The position numbers and the translations under genes are program-made. 8,801 bases of DNA from Armatimonadota bacterium. GTDB lineage: Bacteria > Armatimonadota > Zipacnadia > Zipacnadales > FEN-943. Below, piece by piece: positions 1 to 5,533 of the stretch. The notes under the pieces are model-generated. The model did no database searches, was not told the DNA's origin, and was given only the letters and a program-made list of their open reading frames with translations. The DNA lies in assembly GCA_026419655.1 (NCBI GenBank), contig JANZZA010000067.1, forward strand, positions 1 through 8,801, written 5' to 3'. The number at the start of each line of letters is the position of its first letter. The first letter of the stretch is position 1.

Positions 1-196
1 CGCTCATGAAGGCGTTGCAGCCAGCCCGCGCGAAGACCTCAATCACGTCGGCCATCTTCTGCGGCGTGTTGAAAAGCTCGCGGATGAAACGGTCTTTGGC
101 GGCACTGGTATGAGAGCAGCCGGTCATCCAGTTGCTGCCGCAAATTAGGCGTGGCATGGAGATGCCGCCTACGTCAGTACGGGGAAAGTAAGACAT
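1..196 (-). CDS. Unidentified protein, N-terminal 65 residues only (possible TIM-barrel family)
   Basis: The gene is cut by the left window edge; only the first 65 residues are present. It opens MSYFPRTDVGGISMPRLICG and continues with a Cys/His/Trp-containing stretch (SNWMTGCSHTSAAKDRF, residues about 21-37), then a helix-like segment ending in an ARAGCNAFMS sequence. The start is well supported: an AGAGGTGA ribosome binding site at 202-209 sits 5 bases before the ATG. The layout (a first strand 'RLICGSN', then a helix 'MADVIEVFARAGCNAF') resembles the first beta-alpha unit of a TIM barrel as in aldo/keto-reductase-like or sugar-isomerase-like proteins. That is inference from pattern, not a family match. 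It lies 267 bases downstream of ftsH, behind two hairpins, so it is probably a separate transcription unit. Existence of the gene is fairly sure; function is unknown. Confidence 0.72.
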   Translation of the reverse strand, partial: MSYFPRTDVGGISMPRLICGSNWMTGCSHTSAAKDRFIRELFNTPQKMADVIEVFARAGCNAFMS

Positions 197-294
197 GGCC
201 GTCACCTCTGGCTGTGTGTAGGGAGTTGTTCAGCGGCCTCCGGATTTTCCTTCGGACCGTCGTTGGCAGAAAGAAAAACGCAAACCCAATTCTT

Positions 295-329
295 CTGGGG
301 GAAACCCTTTGAAAAGGGTTGTCCCCCAG
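295..329 (-). terminator. Long near-perfect hairpin downstream of ftsH, possible terminator
   Basis: CTGGGGG (295-301) pairs with CCCCCAG (323-329) and AACCCTT (303-309) pairs with AAGGGTT (314-320). A302-T322 also pairs, one G (321) is bulged and the loop is TGAA. That is about 15 base pairs, the strongest hairpin in the window. On the minus strand the following bases are not an immediate T run, but GTTTTTCTTTCT comes about 13-25 bases later. It could be the ftsH operon terminator or a dispersed palindromic element. From memory, similar GGGGGAAACCCTTT palindromes are frequent between genes in Desulfovibrio, but that is not evidence of origin here. Confidence 0.5.
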
Positions 330-408
330 CCCCCCTTCCCAAATGTTTTCGTGCTGCTTCCACGACGCGCGCCCGGAAACGGGTCACCTTAGCGCCCCCA
401 GCCGGATT

Positions 409-463
409 TTCTGCTGCCTCCACCGCGCACCCAGAAGCGGGGCCGCCCGGCCTGGGAGCAGAA
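409..463. repeat. Nested inverted repeat immediately after the ftsH stop codon
   Basis: TTCTGCT (409-415) is complementary to AGCAGAA (457-463), and CCCAG (430-434) is complementary to CTGGG (452-456). The two right-hand arms are contiguous, while the left-hand arms are separated by 14 bases. On the minus strand the structure begins on the base right after the ftsH TGA. No T tract follows, so it is more likely an mRNA 3'-end-protecting or Rho-assisted structure than a classical terminator, if it forms at all. The inner region is very GC-rich and other foldings are possible. Confidence 0.35.
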
Positions 464-2410
464 TCACGCCCCCGCCTCAGGCACGGACGGCGGCATGGTG
501 GGCGCCTTGGCTGCCGCCTTGGGTAGCGGCGCCGGTGCCTGAGCTGGTTCAGCCTTCGGCTCGGCCGCCGCGCCCTCAACCGCCTCCGCCTGCCCCGGCA
601 TCCGCCCGGTCTCCACAACAGACTTCACTGCCGCCGCGTCCAGCGTTTCGTACTCGAGCAAAGCTTCAGCGAGGGCATCCAGACGCTCGCGATTTTCAGT
701 AAGTATCGTCTTGGCCTTCTCGTAGCACTCGTCCACGATCCGCCGCACTTCGGCGTCAATAAGCCGGGCAACTTCCTCTGAATAGTTGCGCTCTTCGGCC
801 AGTTCGCGGGCCAGAAAGATAGGGCCGTGCTTTTTTCCGTACTGCAGCGGGCCAAGCTCGTCAGACATGCCGAACTCAGTGACCATGCGTCGGGCCATCT
901 CGGTGACCTGCTCAAGGTCGTTGGCAGCGCCGGTGGTGACATCGCTAAAAACAATTTCCTCAGCAGCGCGCCCCCCAAGGGTCTGGGTGATGTGGTCAAG
1001 AAGCTCCGAGCGGGTCATCATGTAACGGTCTTCCTCGGGCGTGGTAGAGGTGTAGCCCAGCGAAAGCGCACGCGGGAGAATTGTAACCTTGTCAACGGGC
1101 GGCGCATTGGGTAGCTTGCAGCCGACCAGGGCATGGCCGGCCTCATGGTAGGCGACAACGCGACGTTCGCGGTCGGAAATGACGCGGCGGCGCTCGGGGC
1201 CGGCGATGACCCGGTCGCGAGCTTCCTCAAATTCCTTCATCGAAAGCTTTTTCTTACCGCGCCTGGCGGCCAGGAGAGCCGCCTCATTGGCAAGGTTCTC
1301 CAGGTCAGCACCCGAAAAGCCCGGGGTACGCCGCGCCATGACAGCCAGGTCAACGTCGTCATCCAGGGGTTTGTTGCGGGTATGGACGCGCAGGATGGCT
1401 TCGCGCTCGCGCACATCGGGGTTGTTGACGACGATACGGCGGTCGAAGCGGCCGGGGCGCAGCAAGGCCGGGTCGAGGATGTCCGGGCGGTTGGTGGCAG
1501 CCATGACGATGACGTTGGCGTTGGGGTCGAAGCCGTCCATCTCGACGAGGAGAGCATTAAGGGTCTGCTCGCGCTCGTCGTGGCCGCCGCCAATGCCGGC
1601 GCCACGCACCCGGCCCACGGCGTCGAGCTCGTCTATGAAGATAATCGCGGGCAGATGCTGCTTGGCCTGGTTGAACAGGTCGCGCACGCGCGAGGCGCCG
1701 ACGCCAACGAACATTTCAACGAAGTCCGAGCCAGACAGGTAGAAGAAGGCCACTCCAGCTTCCCCGGCCACAGCCCTGGCCAGAAGGGTTTTACCACAAC
1801 CCGGTGGCCCAACAAGTAGCACTCCACGCGGAACTTCAGCACCGAGAGCGCGATATTTCTCCCGGTTGCGCAGAAAGTCCACTATCTCCTGGAGCTCTTC
1901 TTTGACCTCCTCCATGCCCGCCACGTCGTCGAAGGTCACCTTTTGCCAGTGCTCACCCACCAGGCGAGCCTGGCTCCGCCCGAAAGACAGGGCCTGGTTG
2001 CCCGACATACGCATCTGCCGCGTCACGAACCACCAGACGAAGATTATCATTATCGAGAGCAGGACCAGTTGGGTGACATAGCCGGCCACGCGGTCGGCCA
2101 TGCCCAGGCCTTTTACTGCTATTCTGGTGTTTGGCGAGAGGGTCCGCAGTTTGTTGGCCAGATCTGCGTCCGGGGGCACTTCGACGCGGAAACGCTTATA
2201 CGCAAGACCAGGACGAAACTCGCCCTCAGCACGCTCGCGGCCAAGAATAACGACGGATTCAATGTGACCGGCCTGCAAGTCGGCCAGAAAGTCTGTGTAG
2301 TACTCGTAATTTCTGACGGCCATCGCCTCGCCGGAAATCCGCGGCCACGCCCACACCAGATAGGCAATGGCAACTATGACCATCAACCCCAAAAGTGTCT
2401 GTTGCCTCAT
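464..2410 (-). CDS. ftsH: ATP-dependent zinc metalloprotease FtsH
   Basis: This is a membrane-anchored AAA+ protease that unfolds and degrades membrane and regulatory proteins on the cytoplasmic side, working as a hexamer. At 648 residues it has normal length. In order: transmembrane helix at about 5-22, a periplasmic segment, transmembrane helix at about 111-128, then the AAA+ domain. Walker A is GPPGCGKT (201-208), the pore loop FVG is at 234-236, Walker B IIFIDE at 256-261, and the second region of homology with arginine fingers R321 and R324 at about 305-325. The peptidase has the zinc motif HEAGH (422-426) and the likely third ligand D498 in GAANDLEQ. Two things are mildly odd: Cys at the usual Thr/Val position of Walker A, and an Ala/Pro/Glu-rich tail from about residue 605. 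The gene starts 5 bases after the tilS stop and has no strong ribosome binding site (only GAAGG about 18 bases upstream), so translation is probably coupled to tilS. Confidence 0.97.
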   Translation of the reverse strand: MRQQTLLGLMVIVAIAYLVWAWPRISGEAMAVRNYEYYTDFLADLQAGHIESVVILGRERAEGEFRPGLAYKRFRVEVPPDADLANKLRTLSPNTRIAVKGLGMADRVAGYVTQLVLLSIMIIFVWWFVTRQMRMSGNQALSFGRSQARLVGEHWQKVTFDDVAGMEEVKEELQEIVDFLRNREKYRALGAEVPRGVLLVGPPGCGKTLLARAVAGEAGVAFFYLSGSDFVEMFVGVGASRVRDLFNQAKQHLPAIIFIDELDAVGRVRGAGIGGGHDEREQTLNALLVEMDGFDPNANVIVMAATNRPDILDPALLRPGRFDRRIVVNNPDVREREAILRVHTRNKPLDDDVDLAVMARRTPGFSGADLENLANEAALLAARRGKKKLSMKEFEEARDRVIAGPERRRVISDRERRVVAYHEAGHALVGCKLPNAPPVDKVTILPRALSLGYTSTTPEEDRYMMTRSELLDHITQTLGGRAAEEIVFSDVTTGAANDLEQVTEMARRMVTEFGMSDELGPLQYGKKHGPIFLARELAEERNYSEEVARLIDAEVRRIVDECYEKAKTILTENRERLDALAEALLEYETLDAAAVKSVVETGRMPGQAEAVEGAAAEPKAEPAQAPAPLPKAAAKAPTMPPSVPEAGA

Positions 2411-2415
2411 ATTGC

Positions 2416-3855
2416 TCAGCTCAGCCCTTCAGCCCCTGAAACATCACTCGTCGGGCGCATCTCCAGCACCAGGACAACCCCCGCCCCTGCCGGTGCCCTT
2501 GCTCCCTGCGCAATTCTCATGCCTGCTACCCAGATTACACCCGCCTGCGGATGCACCACAAGAGGGGTTAGCTTTCGGACAGCCCTGGGCACTTTGGCAT
2601 CAACGAAAAAGTCCTGTAGCTTCTTGCGGCCAGTCATGCCCAGCGGGACGAAAGCGTCGCCCGGCCGCCACCCTCGCACCACCAGCCCCTCGGCCAGCGC
2701 CGCATCCAACACCGCCACTTGCGGGCCAGGGACCGGCGCTTCGTGGCGCGAGCAAAGCCGACCTGACAACCGCACCCCAGCCTCAGGTATTTCAACCTCT
2801 CCTGGCACCAGTAAAGGACGCTCTGGCAGGGCGGAAGGTTCTGGCTGTGCTGTTGTCAGGTCCAGCCACTCATAAGCCACCCTCGCCTCAAGCCCACCAG
2901 GGAGCATTACGCGGTGGCCCGTCAGCCCCACACGGATAGCGCTGGCGAGGGCCGCGAAATGTTCCCAGCGCCAGTCGCAAGCCCCACCAAAGGCTGCAAG
3001 CGCAGCCGCACGCAAGATCCGCATCAGCAGACCCTCCGGCAGACCTTTCAGCCGCTCAAGGCTGAGCCGAATTCCCCTGTCATAACGCTCAGCAGCCTCA
3101 GCCAGCGCCTCGCGCACCAGCGGCTCCGTCCAGGACAGCTCCATCTCGACGGCCTCGGCACAACGCAGAATTGCCCGGCACACCCCAGGGCCATATTCAC
3201 GCTCCAGCATGGGCAATAGCTCATGACGGATTCTGTTTCGCAGGAAGCGACGAGTGTCGCGATTAGTGTCGTCCGTGCGCCAGCGCAGGCCAGCAGTCCG
3301 GCAGTATTCCTCGACCTGCGGCCGCCAGATAGTGATGAGTGGCCTGATGAAAGGCCGGCGGACGGGCCGCATGCCCTGGAGGCCCGCCAGACCAGTACCG
3401 CGCAGCAGGTGTAGCAGGACGGTCTCCACGCGGTCGCTGGCGGTATGACCCAGGGCGATAGCGGCGCAGCCGTGCTCTGCTGCGGTCGCGCGAAGAAAAC
3501 CGTGGCGCAAGCGTCGAGCAGCAGCCTCCAGGCCGCGGCCCTCTGCACGGGCCACCGCGGCCACGTCTCCGCGCCCGGCGTAGAACTCCAGTCCGTAGCT
3601 ATGCGCCAAACTGGCGACAAAGGCTTCGTCAGCGTCAGCCTCGCCGCCCCGAAGGCCATGGTTGAAATGAGCCACCGCCGCGCTGAAGCCTTCCTCAGGC
3701 GCTAACCGCACGAGGGCATCCAGCATTGCCACCGAATCCGCCCCACCCGACACAGCCACAAGGATGCGGTCGCCCGGCCGGGCCATGCGGTGGCGGTGCA
3801 TAGCCACCCTCACACGCTTAAGGAAGTTGCCCACCGCGTCCTCCGTCGTCTTCAT
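2416..3855 (-). CDS. tilS: tRNA(Ile)-lysidine synthetase TilS
   Basis: TilS ligates lysine to C34 of the CAU-anticodon isoleucine tRNA using ATP, converting both its decoding (AUA) and its charging from Met to Ile. It is essential in most bacteria. The 479-residue protein has the N-type ATP pyrophosphatase P-loop SGGADS (36-41), the HFNHGLRG motif (63-70), the GHTASDRVET motif (136-145) followed by LLHLLRGTGLAGLQGM, and the RFLRNRIRHELLPML segment (about 203-217). The C-terminal tRNA-binding domain is recognisable from RGWRPGDAFVPLGM through KKLQDFFVDAKVPR (about 394-424). In the third motif the usual HxxDDQAET reads HTASDRVET, so one of the paired acidic residues is Ser. The start has only a short-spaced AGAGG. 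It lies 108 bases after the L,D-transpeptidase gene and 5 bases before ftsH; the tilS-ftsH pair is common in bacteria. Confidence 0.96.
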   Translation of the reverse strand: MKTTEDAVGNFLKRVRVAMHRHRMARPGDRILVAVSGGADSVAMLDALVRLAPEEGFSAAVAHFNHGLRGGEADADEAFVASLAHSYGLEFYAGRGDVAAVARAEGRGLEAAARRLRHGFLRATAAEHGCAAIALGHTASDRVETVLLHLLRGTGLAGLQGMRPVRRPFIRPLITIWRPQVEEYCRTAGLRWRTDDTNRDTRRFLRNRIRHELLPMLEREYGPGVCRAILRCAEAVEMELSWTEPLVREALAEAAERYDRGIRLSLERLKGLPEGLLMRILRAAALAAFGGACDWRWEHFAALASAIRVGLTGHRVMLPGGLEARVAYEWLDLTTAQPEPSALPERPLLVPGEVEIPEAGVRLSGRLCSRHEAPVPGPQVAVLDAALAEGLVVRGWRPGDAFVPLGMTGRKKLQDFFVDAKVPRAVRKLTPLVVHPQAGVIWVAGMRIAQGARAPAGAGVVLVLEMRPTSDVSGAEGLS

Positions 3856-3963
3856 CTGCCTCTGCTAACCGGCCCGGCCTGCCAGCACAGGGAGATAGGA
3901 GCAGCTCACCAGCGATGCTCGGGGCGGCCCGCAAGCGGCGCTCCTCGCAACGCCGACAAGCGC

Positions 3964-4857
3964 CTAGAAGATGTACACCGGCGTGCCGACCTTGACCATG
4001 CCGAAAAGAATACGGGCGTCGTGGAGATGCTGACGGATGCAGCCATGAGACGCCACTCGCCCCAAAAGCCGGTAGGCCCGCGGGACTGTGGCATGGATGC
4101 CATGGCTCCCGCTGCTGGTGACTGCCATCCAGTAAGGCATTGGACAATTGTACCGCCGGCTCCAGGCTTGGGCGTCCTTGTAGAAGACCTGCCCCATTCG
4201 CACCCCTCTGCGCACCATCCCAGGCATCATCCTAGGCGTCGCATATCCCCGCCTCCCGGTGGAGACAACATGCATTCGGCGGAGCTTGTCGTCCTGGAAG
4301 AAGTACAGTCGCTGCCTGTGCCGTAAGATGAGAATGAAAGTGCCGTCAAGGTCACGTGCTTCTTTGGGGCGCAGAGTCACATACTTCTCTGCCGAAGCTG
4401 CCGGCTCTCCAGTGGCGCCATAGCCGACCAAACGAAGCGTAAAACCCGGCGCGTCGAGCCATTCGGGCGTCCAAACCGCATAGCCGCTATTGGGGATAGG
4501 ACCAGCCAGGAGCTTACGTTCCCGGCCACGGGAGCGGCCGCCGAGCTGGCAAACCTCGTACTCGCAAAAGATACGCACCGAAACGATGTCGCCGGCCCAC
4601 TGCCAAACCACTTCGGCCGGCTCCCCCTCTACAACCTCATCGCCCCGTCCTGCGTAGAGTATGTCAATCCCCGGCTGAGACGTGACAACCAGGGGCGGCA
4701 CTGGGGCACGTGGCTGCCAACCCTCCTGCCGGTCCCATCGCATCACAGGCGCCAGCACCTGCACCAGCGCTGCCTCTTTGCCCTCCGCCGCCGGTCTGCT
4801 GCTAGGAGCGCACACTAAAGCCGCCAGTATCACTACAAACAACGAAGGCCGCAACAT
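3964..4857 (-). CDS. Exported L,D-transpeptidase (YkuD domain) with N-terminal beta-sandwich-like region
   Basis: L,D-transpeptidases form 3-3 cross-links in peptidoglycan or attach proteins to it, outside the cytoplasmic membrane. The 297-residue protein starts with a signal peptide (hydrophobic 5-16, likely cleavage in the Ala/Pro/Ser region near 20-25). Residues about 170-297 are the YkuD domain: HGIHATVP (252-259) leads to the catalytic SHGCIR (270-275) with nucleophile Cys273, and the chain ends GTPVYIF, as is typical. Residues about 50-162 look like an all-beta domain ending in a 'yAVWTPEW...FTLRLVGYG' pattern, which recalls Kre9/KNH1-like or immunoglobulin-like modules; this is inference. 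Its two Cys (98 and 103) may pair. An in-frame stop at 4870-4872 makes this ATG the earliest possible start. The ribosome binding site is weak. It heads the tilS-ftsH cluster. Confidence 0.92.
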   Translation of the reverse strand: MLRPSLFVVILAALVCAPSSRPAAEGKEAALVQVLAPVMRWDRQEGWQPRAPVPPLVVTSQPGIDILYAGRGDEVVEGEPAEVVWQWAGDIVSVRIFCEYEVCQLGGRSRGRERKLLAGPIPNSGYAVWTPEWLDAPGFTLRLVGYGATGEPAASAEKYVTLRPKEARDLDGTFILILRHRQRLYFFQDDKLRRMHVVSTGRRGYATPRMMPGMVRRGVRMGQVFYKDAQAWSRRYNCPMPYWMAVTSSGSHGIHATVPRAYRLLGRVASHGCIRQHLHDARILFGMVKVGTPVYIF

Positions 4858-4888
4858 TGCAACTGGTCGTCAACCTGCTTCTTCTGCA

Positions 4889-4928
4889 GGAGCAGCAATC
4901 TGCCACCTGTACGCCGACGTTGCTATCT
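4889..4928 (-). repeat. Stray copy of the intergenic repeat in the L,D-transpeptidase leader
   Basis: On the minus strand this reads AGATAGC, then GTCGGCG, then GGCAGATTGCTGC. The repeat unit at 5234 reads AGATAGCGCATAGTCGGC followed directly by GGCAGATTGATGC. The two share the same words in the same order, with about 8 extra bases in this copy. It lies in the untranslated leader 30-70 bases before the L,D-transpeptidase ATG. It could be a diverged repeat copy or a binding site; by-eye alignment only. Confidence 0.4.
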
Positions 4929-4961
4929 CATCCCTGCACCCTTCACCGCGGCCCGCTGAGA

Positions 4962-4991
4962 ATCATAGTCCATAAACCCGATGACCGCCAA
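4962..4991 (-). promoter_or_regulatory. Candidate sigma-70-type promoter for the L,D-transpeptidase-tilS-ftsH unit
   Basis: On the minus strand TTGGCG (4986-4991) and TATGAT (4962-4967) are separated by 18 bases, a plausible -35/-10 pair. Transcription would begin near 4955, giving a leader of about 100 bases before the ATG at 4857. It lies downstream of the 5070-5098 terminator hairpin, a sensible order for a new transcription unit. The match is moderate and the host's sigma-factor consensus is unknown. Confidence 0.35.
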
Positions 4992-5059
4992 CAACGTATC
5001 GCGGATAGACACCATTCGCTTCTCTCAGCATTCTACTCTCTTCTCCGCTGCCGGAAAGG

Positions 5060-5098
5060 CAGAAAACAACATCCCACAAGAAGCCTTTCTATGGGATG
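5060..5098 (-). terminator. Bipartite Rho-independent terminator on the minus strand
   Basis: CATCCCA (5070-5076) pairs with TGGGATG (5092-5098). Inside it, on the minus strand, AGAA pairs with TTCT around an AGGC tetraloop, extending the stem across a small internal loop. The minus-strand sequence directly after the hairpin is TTGTTTTCTG, a T-rich tail. On the plus strand no T tract follows, so the direction is minus. It would stop transcripts coming from the VIT/CsgG operon or from a small RNA within the gap, before the L,D-transpeptidase promoter. Confidence 0.6.
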
Positions 5099-5189
5099 AC
5101 TGCTGCAAAGCCCGCCTAAGCAACCGAAAGGAGTAAATGCAGCCAAAAAGCTGGGCGTGCAGCTCTGCAGCCTTTCCACACCTCAGCTA

Positions 5190-5405
5190 GGCCTGTGCGA
5201 GCCCTTGCATCAATCTGCCGCCGACTATGCGCTATCTTTTCCCAAAACCCCCTTCAGACCACACGCTATCCCTATACAACAATGCCTCTCCGATTATGAG
5301 CTACCGTCTGCAACAATCCGTTGCCCTCTATGCGCTATCTCAACCCGGGAGTGAGCATCCCCTCAGCCAAGCCTATGATGCCGCCTGCAACAATGCCCTG
5401 GGCTA
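5190..5405 (-). repeat. Degenerate tandem repeat array, period about 34-35 bases
   Basis: On the minus strand the word TAGC recurs at 5337, 5303, 5268 and 5234 (first base), giving steps of 34, 35 and 34 bases. Units begin (A/G)GATAGCGCATAG or a variant, and most contain GG...ATTGTTGCA...GG in the second half. The units at 5337 and 5234 share AGATAGCGCATAG exactly; the unit at 5303 reads TAGCTCATAATCGG and ends CATTGTTG; the unit at 5268 is the most diverged. A further unit at about 5405 (TAGCCCAGGGCATTGTTGCA) and a poor one at 5375 extend the array. The period is not a multiple of three and no frame stays open, so it is not a coding repeat. Units differ too much for CRISPR. The alignment was done by eye. 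Confidence 0.5.
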
Positions 5406-5496
5406 ACCTTTCTGAAAGAGGGCCCACGACGGAAAGCTTACTTGGTAGCGTTGTTGTCCTCACCAGCACTGGAAAAAGGCTGGCAGGTGGACGAAA

Positions 5497-5531
5497 CACC
5501 CCTGGGGTGGCGGCCCATAGATCTTGTGGGC
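5497..5531 (-). terminator. Two small hairpins just after the CsgG-like gene, possible weak terminator
   Basis: GCCCA (5513-5517) pairs with TGGGC (5527-5531) around a 9-base loop, starting three bases past the stop codon. Next to it CACCC (5497-5501) can pair with GGGTG (5505-5509). On the minus strand the second hairpin is followed by TTTCGT. Both stems are only 5 base pairs and the T run is short, so termination here would be inefficient at best; the hairpin at 5070-5098 is the better candidate for the operon end. Confidence 0.25.
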
Positions 5532-5533
5532 AT

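Larger units (their letters stand above)
4858..5533. other. Gene-free intergenic region (about 675 bases) with repeats and hairpins
   Basis: Six-frame reading gives only short ORFs without domain-like composition, and I support no gene here. From right to left on the minus strand it contains two small hairpins just after the CsgG-like gene, a degenerate repeat array, a bipartite terminator hairpin, a candidate promoter for the L,D-transpeptidase gene and a repeat-like segment in that gene's leader. The length and internal structure leave room for a small RNA ending at the 5070-5098 hairpin, but I see no recognisable RNA class. Confidence 0.6.

Noticed and set aside
202..618. 138-residue minus-strand ORF overlapping the ftsH 3' end
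   Set aside because: Arg/Pro-rich frame-shifted reading of the ftsH tail and the following hairpins; no ribosome binding site or domain.
1133..1819. 228-residue plus-strand ORF inside ftsH
   Set aside because: It is exactly antisense to the FtsH AAA+ core, whose motifs are unmistakable; GC-rich genes give long antisense frames of this kind.
1943..2875. 310-residue plus-strand ORF across the tilS-ftsH junction
   Set aside because: It is antisense to the conserved ends of both genes, with Pro/Ser/Arg-rich low-information composition and no domain pattern.
3856..3963. Separate promoter or terminator between the L,D-transpeptidase gene and tilS
   Set aside because: A GGCGCT/AGCGCC inverted repeat (3937-3964) exists but has no T tract, and no convincing -35/-10 pair was found in the 108 bases.
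5102..5143. Riboswitch-like segment (GCTGCA...TGCAGC enclosing AAGCCCGCCTAAG and CCGAAAGG)
   Set aside because: Words recall parts of the GEMM and glycine riboswitches, but the required pairing partners are absent and no plus-strand gene lies downstream.
5137..5190. 17-codon plus-strand ORF preceded by GAAAGGAG
   Set aside because: The spacing from GGAG to ATG is only 3 bases, the peptide is unremarkable and no plus-strand gene follows that it could control.
5190..5405. CRISPR array
   Set aside because: Regular spacing of about 34 bases is the whole unit rather than repeat plus spacer, units are not identical, and no cas gene is present.
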